A stretch of DNA of 64,000 bases from Tolypeutes matacus (Eukaryota; Chordata; Mammalia; Cingulata; Chlamyphoridae). The DNA is taken from assembly GCA_026826555.1 (NCBI GenBank), contig JAKSZT010054582.1, forward strand, positions 220,258 to 284,257. The letters run 5' to 3'. The notes beneath the pieces are model-generated. The model saw nothing but the letters and a program-made list of their open reading frames with translations. It searched no databases and was not told the DNA's origin. Every line of letters begins with the position of its first letter. Positions within the stretch are counted from its first letter, which is position 1. The translations under genes and the position numbers were made by a program. Below, one piece after another: positions 1 through 11,900 of this stretch.

Positions 1-57
1 TCTCGGCAGGTTTCGGGTCCTCGTTGATGTCCCGCGGGCCGGGACAGAGAACAGCTA
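1..57. other. GC-rich, CpG-rich edge fragment of unknown origin
   Basis: These bases are strongly GC-rich with several CpGs, unlike the AT-rich sequence that follows. The right arm of the inverted duplication (near 46600) keeps a different sequence at the same point, so this is either a later insertion cut by the window edge or the arm boundary. It could be the end of a retroviral LTR, but too little is present to name it. Confidence 0.4.
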
Positions 58-2180
58 ATTGGCTGATCTAAAATCTGTTTTCTGGGTGAGCTAGCCATTT
101 ACAGGGAAAAGAAACTAACTTAGATTTTGAAATATGAAATCTTTGAAAGATTTGAAATATGAAATATGAAATGTGAAATATTCATATAATGAAATTTCAT
201 ATATTAAAGAAAACATCAATTTTATATTTATTATGCAGAAAAATTCTTCTGAAAAAGACAAAGATGATCAGTTTGATTCAAAATACAAAATACAATATAT
301 TTCTAAATCAATCTTTACTAAAATAAAGTGATGCATAACATTGCAATAATAGGACATAAAATAATTAATATACAGAAGTTGTTTATACAATTCCATTTGC
401 CAGAACCCCACTTCCTCCAGGTATTTGCATGACTTCACCTCTTTCAGGTTGCTCACAAGGAATATTCTCCCTGAAAAATTACCTGAAAATTATTTTTTTA
501 TGAGAAGAAGCCCAATTGACTCCATACACCCCCTCCATTTAGTTTTTCTCCATAGAATATATCACATACATGTTCTTGGTTGCTTATTATTCCCCACATA
601 CACATACACAAAGCAATAGAGTAGCACTCTTGTTACATCTCTTTGCTTTTCCTTAACATGCATGTCCCACCCCCATACACAGGGCCTTTGCTCTAGTGTT
701 CTCCTTGTATAGACTTTCCTCCCATGTACTTGTATGATTAACACTTCCCTCCTTCAAGTCTTTTATCAAATGCCAATTTTTTTTTTGCCCTGCACATATT
801 ATTTCTGGCTGCTTCCTCATGCCCTTGCTCTTGAATTTTTACTCCCTATTCTGTCTTATGTTTCAATTTTTATTTAGTACTTTTCCCATTCCAACATGGC
901 ATATCTCTTACTTCTTTATATTTCTATATAGCTCCGAGCTAGAATAAAAACTCCAAGAATTAAATACTTCATTTCTTTTTCTATACTGTGTAAACATAAC
1001 TTGTTACATTGTAGATATTCAATAAATTATTTACTGAATAAATAAATAAAATCAAGTGGCATGATGAATTTAATTAATCCAGCAGGTAAACCAACAACCC
1101 AAATTTATAAACTATGAATAAATATTTGATAATTGCATATTTGCATACCAAAATTTGAAAATATCTTCCCCCTAATATAGAAGTCACTTGTACAAACAGA
1201 TTATAATTATTCCATAAATTTTAATAATTTTTCAAAGTTTAACTTTAAGGAGCCACATTATCTGACAAAAATACAATATACGTTTAAAATATTTAAAATA
1301 CCAAATAAAAAATTTTGCAATTTGAAAAAAATCCAATTTTAATTTATTCTAGGTCAAATAGGAAAATATTTAAGTCTAGAATAATTTATGTAATAAATAG
1401 CAATATGAATAATGCATTTCATGATATATAAAGTGATACTCAGGTAGATAGTGTAAATCTTTAACTCCTATATTATTAAAAAGTTAACAAAATTAAAATA
1501 TATAATTGGTTATTTCTAGGTTCTATAGAAAAACCAATGAATTCAACCTAAAGTAGTAGGATAAAGAAAATGGTGAAGCTGAAATAACAATTAATGAATT
1601 CAAAGAAAAAATATATATTCAAAAAGGAAGGAAAGGTGAGCCATTTTTCATGAAACAAAGTAAAAAGCACGAATAATTCATTAAAGGAAAGAAGGCAGAA
1701 AAGAAACATAAGGAAAATGTAATGAGCTATATTGTTATCCAAATCAGTAGATATTTAAAATCATTGGTCAGATTTCTGCTTCTGTAGTGATAGTGTAAGT
1801 GGTACAAGAATTCCCTTGCCATCATAAACATCTCCAAACTTGAGGAAAATGCAGATGGAAACTGCTTTTAGGTATTAAAAAAAAAACAGGCATAACAAGT
1901 TAGTTATTAATAAGTTAATGGAAATATATAAGAAGGAACTCGTGTTTACTTTGCCTTTCTGTGCTGCTTGCTGACTGGTTAGACACAGAGAATAAGCACA
2001 GTATAACGGTCTTTAAAGATCCAAAGAGACAGGGATTGAAGCTTCCACCAGTTGAAGGAGTTGGAACATTAAAAGTAGGTATCAAAAGGAGGTGCTTAAA
2101 ATATCAATCCTAGGATTTCTTCTAGGTTCTTAGTTGAACTTTGAGCTGTATATGTGCAGATCAAAGTCACCAGGTGGAGC
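58..2180 (+). repeat. Left arm of an inverted duplication (partner 33645-46600 on the - strand)
   Basis: Read against the reverse complement of 33645-46600, this segment matches over nearly its whole length with scattered substitutions and small indels. Examples are 620-850 against 45110-45350, 180-420 against 45560-45830, 1250-1740 against 34120-34610, and 1760-2180 against 33650-34070. The arm has no recognisable coding sequence. It lacks three things found in the right arm: the L1 at 34619-44687, the solo LTR at 45944-46547, and a 58-bp tandem duplication. It therefore shows the pre-insertion state. The first 60 bases or so match an ERV1-like LTR fragment at 46548-46600. Beyond 2180 the arms stop matching. 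Confidence 0.85.
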
Positions 2181-2655
2181 CATTGCTGCCATGATATAAA
2201 GCATAACAGAAATACCAGGGGTCATGACTAGCTGGGAGAAGCTGGATTTACAGCCCAACCAGAATGATAGTAGAAGAAGTTGAGAGAAAACTTACTTTCC
2301 TTACAGAAGTAAGGACCATGCCTTGGTGTAAGAGCCAGGTCTTAAGACCTAAGATAAAACAAAATAGATCATCCTTAACAAAGAACAAAATGAAGCCTGA
2401 GAGATTCAAATGGTATTGTCAGTAATTTATTTCCAGCCAGAACAAAACCACTCATAAAAAGCCAACATAATCCAGACTCCCTAAAATGTATCATTCACAA
2501 AGTACAGTATAAAATTTTAAAGATTACTTAACATAAGGCAAAGCAAGAAAGTTGTGAACCATATTAATTAAAAAGGAAATTGATAGAAACAGATTTTAGG
2601 ATGCTCTCATATTTCTAATTAGCAGCCAAGGATTTTTAAAACAGCTTCAAATAAA
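2181..2655. other. Unassigned AT-rich interval
   Basis: No open reading frame, RNA gene or repeat that I recognise. It lies between the end of the left arm and an antisense L1 3'-UTR fragment, and I found no counterpart in the right arm. Confidence 0.4.
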
Positions 2656-3252
2656 TTTTTTGTTGTCTTTTTTTGTGTTTTTTTAAATATAATTCTTAAT
2701 TTTTTAAAGAAAATACTTAGATTACATAAATATTACATAAACAATATAGGGTATTCAAATATGCCCCACTCTCTCCCACATTTTCCCACATTAACAACAT
2801 CTTTCATTTATTGTGGTACATTTGTTGCAATTGAAAAACACATTTTGGAGTATTGCCGCTAAGTGTGGATTATAGTTTACATTGTAGTTTATACTCTCTC
2901 CTGTATATTTTTGTAAGTTATGACAAGGTATATAACAGACTGTATCTGTCATTGCAACATCATTCAGGACAATTACCAAATCTAGAAAATGTCCCCAAAT
3001 TACACTTATTTTTCCCTTTCCCTCCACTTAGGATCTCCAGTGGCCACTGCCTCCAACCAATGATGAAAGTGCTTCCATTGCTAGAATCACAATAAGTCTA
3101 TAGTAGAGTAACAGTAAGTCTACTCTAGTCCATCATTCATTCCCCAATCCTGAGGATTCTGGGATGGTGATGCCCACTCTGCCTCTAAGTGAGAGGGGAC
3201 TGAGATCCCATGAGGCAGAGGGATGGGGCTATTTTGCTTGCAGTGTAGAAAC
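2656..3252 (-). mobile_element. 5'-truncated L1, 3' UTR only (older xenarthran-type subfamily)
   Basis: On the minus strand this is L1 3'-UTR sequence ending in an A-rich tail (T-rich at 2656-2700 on +). It belongs to the same family as 28934-29768, 49581-49888 and the sense copy 31305-32008. Shared landmarks on + are the 'cttagattacataaat' block near the tail, a 'tggattatagtttaca' block and a 'caatcctgagga' block. No ORF2 sequence remains. Confidence 0.75.
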
Positions 3253-3599
3253 ATATGTTTTAATGACTTAAAGAAAAGATGATCTTAATTTCAAAATAGA
3301 TGAGAAATTATAGGAAAAAATGCATAATAAAAATGAACTAAATACACATTAGAGAGGAAAAGTTAAATATATATTAATGGATAATTTGCCAGAAGGACTT
3401 CGCTGCATTTGAAGGTTATTGAAGAGAGGTATCAGTAAACTTGAAACCCAATCAATAAATGTTTTTCAAAATGAGGATCTAAGAGAAAAATAATAACAAC
3501 AAATCTGTTTAAACAAAAACAGAGCTCAAGTGGGTCATAAACCATGAATAAAAGTTGGCTGTAATTTTATATAACATTTTGGGGAAATTAAGTTTAAAT
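3253..3599. other. Unassigned AT-rich interval
   Basis: A-rich sequence with no recognisable gene or element. It may be a strongly decayed continuation of the sense L1 remnant that follows. Confidence 0.3.
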
Positions 3600-4215
3600 T
3601 CTTAGAAATTATGAACATTCAAAAACAAGATAAATCCAATATGCTAACTCAAACATACATACACAGGCATACAAAACACACACAGAGAAGCACATCATGA
3701 TCAAACTACAAAGAAACATTTCAAAGCAGCCAAGATGGGGCAAGGAGAACACATGATATGCTAGGATTAGGAGGGAGGGGGTAACATTTGATAGTGAAGT
3801 GTGGGAACATATCAATTATTGTTGGCTTCTCATGAGAAGCAGCACAACCAGAATGAAAAAACATCTACAAAATGTGAAAAGTCAAAAAGGAAAGTAATTC
3901 TATATCTTGTGAAAATATTTGTTCAAAACAAGAGTGATAATGAGACATTTTAAAAAGAAATCGAAGCTTGGAAATTTATAGCCAAAAGTCCTGCAGTACA
4001 AGTAAAGTTAACAGTTCTTCAACCTAAAGAAAACCATGTCAGAGGAAATATTGAAGCTACACACACAAAAAAAAATGAAAGGTGCAAGGCATGGGAAATG
4101 TATGTAATTTCTGTGAAAGACAACTGTGGGCAACAAAAAAAAGCATAATATAGGGAAACAAAAGCTGAAATGACAAGGACTAAATGGAATTAGACAATTT
4201 TACAGTACTTACATT
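3600..4215 (+). mobile_element. Old L1/HAL1-like remnant, sense orientation
   Basis: The purine-rich + strand resembles the ancient mammalian L1M/HAL1 segment containing phrases such as 'atgatcaaactacaa' and 'agcagccaagatggg', followed by adenine-rich coding-like sequence with many stops. The assignment rests on general resemblance to that family, so boundaries and subfamily are uncertain. Confidence 0.5.
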
Positions 4216-4224
4216 TCATGTGGA

Positions 4225-6172
4225 GGTATATATATATTTTTGTTTTTCCATTAGAAAATTTTAGATTTACAGAAAAGGCATACAGAAAGTACAGAGATCC
4301 CATATACCCTCCTCATAAATGCAGTTTTCCCTACTATTAATATTTTGCATCAGTATGGTATTTTTGTTACAACTGATAAAAAATATTGTTCTAATTATAC
4401 TATTAACTGTTGTCCAAAAGTTTACATAGGTTTCACTTGTCTGCATTACACAGTTCTGTTTTAAAAATATTTATTCTAGTAACATATATACAACATTAAA
4501 CTTTCCATTTTCAGCACTTGGAAATATACAATTCAGTGGTGTTAATTATATTGTGATGTACTACCATTAACACCATCCATTACCAAACTTTTCCATCACT
4601 GTAATCATAAAATCTATCAATTGAGCATTCTTCCCTAAGGCTGGCTGCCAGTGATCTTTAACCCTCTGCTTTTCTATCATGTGGAAATGCACATGGCTAT
4701 TCAACCATAACATGGCCTTGATAACCTCCATTCTATTTTCTAACTCTCTCTTTGTGCATTCTAATTATTTCATACTAGTGAGATCATACATTATTTGTAC
4801 TTTGGGTCTTGCTTATTTCACTCAACATGAAGTGTTCAAGGTTCATCCATGAAGTTGCATGTTTCAGAAACTCATTCATTTTTGTGCCTGTAATAGTCCA
4901 CTGTATGTATATGCCACACTAGATTATCCATTCATCAGTTAATGGACACTTGGTTTGCAGCCATCATTTGGCAATAGTGGAAAATGCCACAGTGAATGTT
5001 GGTGTGCAAGTATCTGTTCAAGCCTTTGTTTTCAATTCTGTTTATATATTTAGAGGTAAGATTGCTGGGGAAATATGTTAATTCTATACATAATTTTCTG
5101 AGGAATCTCCAATCTACTTTCCACAGCAGTTGCATCAGCATCATTTTACATAGCCACCAACAATGAACAAGAATTCCCATCCTCAAATATCCTCTCCAAA
5201 ACTTATTTTCTGCCCATTTAATAGTAGCCATTCTAGTGAATATGCAACGGTATCCCATTGTAGTTTTGATTTGCAATTCTATAACAATTAATGATATTGC
5301 CCACCTTTTCATATCACACTGACCATTTATATATCTTCTTTGATGAAATATCTATTCAAGTCTACTGACTATTTCTTAACCAGAGTTTTGTCTGTGTTGG
5401 CTGAGATTTCTTACAATATTTTGGGTAATAAGCACTTATCTGACATATGATTTCCAAATATTTTATCCCAATCTTCAGTTTTGTTAACTTTATTAATAAA
5501 ATCTTCAGATGTACAGAAGTTTGTAATTTTGATGAAATCCCATTTATCTATTATTTTTTTCTTTTGTTCCTTGTGCTTTTGGTGTAAAGGCTAAGAAACC
5601 ATTGCCTAATACAAGTTCTTGAAAGGTTTCTTTGTTTCCTTGTAGGAGTTTGCCTTACTTCCCTGGCTGCTAAAATTAATATGATAATGTGGGTTGGCTC
5701 AAATGATGGGCTCACAGTTTTGCGTCTGAGAGAAGCCCAAAACTGAGTCATCAGCACGGTGATTCATTTCTTCCCATGGCTGGCTGCCTGTGATACTTAA
5801 TCCTTGGCTTTTCTATCACATGGCAATGCACAAGGCTATGTCTTCTCCTTTTTCATCTGTGTTCTATTTACTTTCAACTTATCTAATGCTTTCTCTCTAT
5901 GCATGAGTTTCAATCTTTTATAGAAGACTAAAGTAATCAGATTAAATGCCACACTAGATTACCACAGGAATGGATTTAGATTAAGAACATATTTAGGGGT
6001 ATAAAATACAACCCTTTACAAAGTTTTATAATTTTGCTTCATTTATTTAAGTATTTGATTAATTTTTAGTTAATTTTTATATATGATGAGAGGTAATGAT
6101 CCTCATTTTGCATGTAGTTATTCACTTTTCCCAACAACATTGTTACAGAGACTATTCTTTCAATATTGAGTT
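4225..6172 (-). mobile_element. Old L1, 3' half: 3' UTR and ORF2 C-terminal part (continues at 14618)
   Basis: On the minus strand this is the 3' UTR and then the C-terminal end of an ancient L1 ORF2, heavily mutated. The stretch at 4935-5312 has the order of the L1 ORF2 C-terminus, including a His-Cys-Trp-Trp-Leu-Cys patch equivalent to the Cys-rich end. The element is interrupted twice. An MLT1-like LTR sits at 5651-6020. The full-length L1 copy 1 was inserted at 6173-6188, and the old element resumes directly after the second target-site duplication at 14618. A snippet at about 4626-4722 resembles the MLT1-like LTR at 5770-5840 and may be a further small nested remnant. Confidence 0.75.
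5651..6020 (-). mobile_element. Solo MLT1-like (MaLR) LTR, antisense, nested in old L1
   Basis: The sequence runs TG...CA and resembles the LTR at 61036-61452: the 'tccttggcttttctatcacatg' region (5800-5825), 'catggcaatgcac' and the closing 'gattaagaacat' are shared. The flanks are GAGTT (5646-5650) and AAGTT (6021-6025), a 4-of-5 match that fits a 5-bp target-site duplication. The surrounding sequence on both sides is the same old L1. Confidence 0.65.
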
Positions 6173-6188
6173 GACTTGACAGCTTTTT
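6173..6188. repeat. Target-site duplication of L1 copy 1 (left)
   Basis: GACTTGACAGCTTTTT is repeated exactly at 14602-14617. It is followed on + by the T-rich tract that represents the poly(A) tail of the minus-strand L1. Confidence 0.9.
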
Positions 6189-8914
6189 TTTTATTTTTTT
6201 TATTTTGTAATTTATTTTTATTGTGGGTAAAAATAAAAATTCTCACAATACATACAAACATTTGCAAAATGATATATAAATATATATGCATATACATGTA
6301 TTTGCTTACAAAAATGTTATTTATATATTTATATATAATCATACATATATTTTAAGAGGTGCTTAGATTACCCGAAATATTACACGGAACCCACTGGGAT
6401 TCCCATATTGCGCACCTCCAACACCTCCCACCACATCCCACACAAACATCTCCCACAAGTGTGGCCCACCACCCTCAATGAACTTACACATCCTGGAGCC
6501 TTGCCACCAACCATAGACCACAGTTCACACTGTAGACCACACTCTCTCCCACTCAGTTCTGAGTGGTGTGTGCTGATTTAAAATGGCCTACATCCGTTGC
6601 CACAACAGTACTCAGAGCAACCTCTAACTCCCAAAGAAGCCCCTGTATTTCAACTGCTCAAACCCTCCCTACCCCAAAAATGTCAAGTGGTCATTGGCTC
6701 CACCGCATTGTTATAATTTCTTCCATTGCTAGAATCACCATATGTGAAAAAGAGAACACCATCAAGTCCACTCTAGTCCATAGTTCTTCCCCCAATCCTG
6801 AGGGGACTGGGATGGTGATGTCCACTCTAACTCCAAGTGAGAGAGGGCTTATATCCCATGGATATGGTAGGTGGGATGATTCTGCCTGCAGATGCAGGCC
6901 CTCTCCATTCCCTGGGATGGCCATTGCCCATCGTTGTCTCCTCACCAGGTGACATGGATGAGTCCATTGAGCTGTAGGGTAGGAGTTGCAGCTCCACTGA
7001 GATTTCATACACACCTGGCACATAGGTAGGCCTGAGCCTCCAGTCTCTGGAAGTATACCTAAAAATTCCAGCATCACATATAGGTTTGAATAGAAGGGAC
7101 TGGTGAACCATGTGCAGGGAGGACTTATTTGAGTCTAATTCTGTCACTCTCAGGAGCACAGATTCCAAAATAGAGCCCACTGATAAGACATCAGTCTCTG
7201 GGGCTAATCCCCCTTATATAGGGCCTGGGTTTTTCCAGAGCTCTCAGGAGCCCCTCTGTGTGGGGTGATAGGCACTTAGATGTTCTATGAGCTCCTACTA
7301 AGGTGTGCGTAAGAGTTACCTCTGGGATGATCTCCTGACTCTCTTTGAAGTCTCATAGCCACTTGAACTCATTTGTCTTTACAATTTCCCCCTTTTATTC
7401 AAGGTCTTTTTTCAGTTGTGTTGCCAGTTGGCACTTGGTATTAATCCCTCATTGCCAGGGAGGCTCATCCCCAGGAGTCATGTCCCACGTTGGGGGGAAG
7501 GTAATGCAATCATATGCTGAGTTTGGCTTAGAGAGAGGCCACATTTGAGCAACAAGGAGGCTCTCAGATGGCAACACTTAGGCACCCCACAACTGCAGGC
7601 TAAGTCTCTTTTACAAGAGCAAAGATTCACAAAGGTAGTCATCCATAAAAAAAAGACACACCAGTGGGTCATCCTATTTTGACAGGCACTGTCCCTACAC
7701 TCATAGGACTATTGCTGCTCCCTTGGAGACTGTGGCAGAGCTCTCCAGGCTAGGAATTCAGATTCCCTCATTTATTGTGTGATTAACCACCCATCGTGAC
7801 CATGCCCAATCCCCCGATCCTTTAAACGATTTTGTATATCTTTCATGTATATTCGGATGAACCAACCCCCACGAAACACCCCCAGACACCCCCCCAATAA
7901 TCTCCCACAGTACCTTTTGTAACCCTTCTGTGATCCAAATCCTCCATGAACATTTATTCCATAAAATAATCAAATACACTTACTAGGAAAAAAAAAGATA
8001 AGCTTACATGCAAGAGACAAACATAAGGAGACTCAGGGGGGAAAAAAAAGAGAAGGAAAAAAAACAAATAATCAAACAAAGAACAAAATAAAATATAATT
8101 AGTGGATTGGGACATTAAAAAAATGGGCAAAAAAGGAAAGGAAATGCCTTTAAAAATATATATATATTCCTTTTTTTTTCCTTTCACTTTTCTTTTTTTT
8201 CCTGCCTTTTATCACTGTGTTACGGGATGTCTGGTGTGCCATGACACTTTCCTCCTCTCAATCCCCAGTGTCTCCCAATTTTTCATTTAGTTTTCAAAGA
8301 AGTTTGAGGTCACAGCAGAGTAACACACGGAGTGCCGGGGACTCCCGGATACCAAACCACGACCACTTCCCCACCCCATATTAAACCCCCCCCGTTTTTT
8401 TTTGGTTGTTAGCATTGTTATAACTGTTATAAAGATAGCAAAATATAGCAACTAAACATTGTCAGTGATTTACAGTATAGTTTACAATTTAGAAGATACA
8501 GTTTAATAATTTTGATGATATTTACCATGTCCTGTGTCCATTACTGTAAGGTAAAGAAAAACATTCCCCATGACCACCAAACAATGCTTTAGATCTTGAC
8601 AGTTCCCTACCCCCCAGCCCCCAGGGCCCGTGATAATCCCACCTCCCAACTCATGGAATGTCAAGATTCACAGTTACATGCCCTGGGGATTTGAACCTGC
8701 ACTTCCTAATCCACCCACCCCCCAGTGCTGCACCACCAAACCCAGGAACACCACCACTCATCTGCCCCAATCCCCCAACATGCAACCACATTCTATCCCT
8801 TTACCATAGATTATGCCCATATGGGTGATGGCTCAAAGCCTGATCTTCTCTTACTCTCCTTTGTTAACCTATCTTTCAGACAATGGTTCTCAGAGACTGC
8901 TCATTTTCCTCAGT
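6189..8914 (-). other. L1 copy 1 long 3' UTR
   Basis: Some 2.7 kb separate the ORF2 stop (8915) from the tail, several times longer than the roughly 0.5-kb 3' UTR of human L1. Copy 2 has the same arrangement (34619-37304), so the length is a property of the subfamily. Near the ORF2 end there is a G-rich tract on the minus strand (8605-8629). The last 150 nt or so (6210-6350) form a terminal module that copy 2 lacks. Small open frames here, such as 6563-6952, 6691-7077 and 8102-8290, show no family resemblance. Confidence 0.8.
8605..8629 (-). promoter_or_regulatory. G-quadruplex-type tract in the L1 3' UTR
   Basis: The minus strand reads G3-N4-G5-N2-G6-N2-G3, a textbook quadruplex pattern, about 290 nt past the ORF2 stop. 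The corresponding tract in copy 2 (36996-37021) keeps four G runs although its bases differ. Human L1 has a G-rich polypurine tract in its 3' UTR. Whether this tract folds or has a function is inference. Confidence 0.6.
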
Positions 8915-11900
8915 TCAGATCAGTGAGATCATATACTGTACATCCTTCAGTGCCTGGCTTGCTTCACTCAACATAAGGTCTTCAAGATTCATCCACATTA
9001 TTCCATGTGTTAGCACTTTGTTCCTTCTTACAGCTGAGTAATATTCCATTGTATGTATGTTCCACATTTTGCTTATCCATTCGTCTGTTGATGGGCACCG
9101 GGGCTGATTCCAACTTTTGGCAATGGTGAACAATGCCACTATGAACATTGGTGTGCATATATCTGTTTGTATTTTTGTTTTCAGTTATTCTGGGTATATA
9201 CCCAGCAGTGGAATTGCTGGATAATACGGTAAATCTATTGCTAGTTTTCTGAGGAACCGCCAAACTGTCTTCCACAGTAGTTGGACCATACCACAGTCCC
9301 ACCAGCAGTGGATGAGGGTTCCTATTCCTCCACATCTTCTCCAACATTTAGAGTCTCCTGTTTTTTTAATAGCTGCCGTTCTGATGGGTGTAAGATGGTA
9401 TCTCATTGTAGTTTTGTTTTGCATTTCCCTGATAGCAAGTGATTTTGAGCATTTTTTCATGTGCTTTTTAGCCATTTGTATTTCTTCCTTGGAGAAGTGT
9501 CTTTTCAGGTCACTTGCCCATTTTTTAAATGGGTTGTTTGTCCTTTTATTTTCAAGGTGTAGGATTTCTTTATATATGCAGGATATTAGGCTCCTATCAG
9601 ATATACGGGTGCCGAATATTTTTTCCCTTTGGATAGGCTACCTTTTTATTTTCTTAATAAAATCCTTTGAGGTGCAGAAGTTTTAAATTTTGAGGAGATC
9701 CCATTTATCAATTTTTTTTTTTTTTGCTGCTCGTGCTTTGGCTGTGAAGTTCATGAAACCATTTCCTATTACAAGGTCCTGTAGATGCTTCCCTACATTA
9801 TCTTCCAAGGTTTTTATGGTTTTGGCACTTATATTTAGATCTTTAATCCATCTTGAGTTGATTTTTGTATAAGGTGTGAGATGGTATTCTTCTCTCATTC
9901 TTTTGGATATGGATATCCAGTTCTCCAAGCACGACTTGTTAAAGAGGCCATTCTCTCCCAACTGAGTGGGCTTCGTGGCCTTGTCAAATATCAGATGACT
10001 GTATATGCGAGGATCTATATCAGAACTCTCAATTCTGTTCCATTGTTCAGTAGGTCTATCCTCGTGCCAATACCACGCAGTTTTGATCACTGTAGCTTTG
10101 TAGTATGTTTTAAAGTCAGGTAGTGTGATACCTCCAATTTCATTTTTCTTTTTCAATATATCTTTGGCAATTCAGGGCCTCTTGCCTCTCCAAATATATT
10201 TTGTGGTTAGTTTTTCCAGTTCCTTAAAAAGTACAGTGTTGTCTTTTATTTGGATTGCATTAAATCTGTAGATTAGTTTGGGTAGGATAGACATCTTGAT
10301 GATGTTTATTCTTGACACCATGAACAGGGAATATTTTCCCATTTATTTAAGTCTTCTTTGATTTTGTTTAACAGTGTTGTGTAGTTTTCTGTATATAAGT
10401 CCTTTACATCTTTAGTTAAATTTATACCTAGGTATTTGATTCTTTTATTTACTATTGTAAATGATATTTTTTTCCTGATTTCTTCCTCAGTTTGCTGGTT
10501 ATTGGTGTACAGAAATGTTACTGATTTTTGAACGATGATCTTATAGCCTGCAACATTACTGAACTCCTTTATAAGTTGTAGAAGCCTTGTTGTAGATTTC
10601 TCAGGGCTTTCTATGTATAGGATCATGTCATCTGCAAATAATGAAAATTTTACTTATTCTTTTCCGATATGGGTGCCTTTTATGTCTTTTTCTTGTCTCA
10701 GTGCTCATGCAAGTACTTCTAAGACAATGTTAAATAGGAGTGGTGAGAGTGGGCATCCTTGTCTTGTTCCCGATCTCAGAGGGAAAGCTTTTAGGATTTC
10801 ACCGTTGAAAATGATGTTAGCTTTGGGTTTTTCATATATACCCTTTATCATTTTCAGAAAGTTTCCATCTTTTCCTATCTTTTGTAGTGTTTTTATGAGG
10901 AAAGAGTGCTGTATTTTGTGAAATGCTTTTTCTGCATCTATAGAGATGATCATGTGATTTTTTTCTTTTGGTCTGTTTATGTGGTGTATTACATTGATTG
11001 ATTTTCTTATATTGAACAATCCTTGCATATCTGGGATGAAACCCACTTGGTCATGGTGTATAATCATTTTGATATGTTGTTGAATGTGATTAGGAAGTAT
11101 TTTGTTAAGGATTTTAGCCTCTAGGTTCATTAGAGAAATTGGTCTGTAATTTTCCTTTCTTGTGGTATCATTATTTGGTTTTGGTATTAGGGTAATGTTG
11201 GCATCATAGAATAAGTTAGGTAATATTCCTTCTACTTCTATTTTTTGGAAGATCTTAAGTAGAATTGGTGTTAGCTCTTTCCGGAATGTTTGGTAGAATT
11301 CAGCTGTGAAGCCATCTGGTCCTGGACTCTTCTTAGTTGGGAGGTTTTTAATGACTGAGTCTATCTCTTTACTTGTAATTGGACTGTTGAGTTCATCTAC
11401 TTCTTTCATCAATATCAGCTGTTTTTGGTTTTCTAGAAACTTGTCCATTTCCTCTAAATTGTCATTCTTGTTGGCATATAATTTTTCAAAGTATCCTCTT
11501 ATGATACTCTATATTTCTGTGGGTTCAGTAGTGATATCACCTTGCTCATTCCTTATTTTATGTATTTGCATCTGTTCTCTCTTTTTCTTTGTTAGTCTGG
11601 CCAAGGGTTTGTCAATTTTGTTGATATTCTTGAATAACCAGCTTTTGGTTTTGTTTATTGTTTCCAATGCTTTCTTATTCTCTATTTCATTTAGTTCTGC
11701 TCTAATCTTTTTTATTTCTTGCTTTCTACTTCCTTTAGGTTTAGTTTGTTGTTGTTTTTCCAATTCCTCCAAGTGTGCAGTTAGGTCTTCAATTTTAGCT
11801 CTTTCTTCTTTTTTTATATATGAATTTATGGCTATGAACTTACCTCATAGGACTGCCTTCTCGGCATCCCTTAGGTTTTGATATGTTGTGTTGTTGTTTT

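Noticed and set aside
6563..7180. Overlapping open frames on both strands, repeated at 34921-35571
   Set aside because: The similarity between the two places is explained by the L1 3' UTR, and the frames have different breaks and no family resemblance, so I do not claim an extra L1 protein.
11306..11881. 191-codon open frame on +
   Set aside because: It is the antisense shadow of L1 copy 1 ORF2; the minus strand holds the recognisable RT and endonuclease sequence and the + product is a Ser/Leu/Phe-rich string without motifs.
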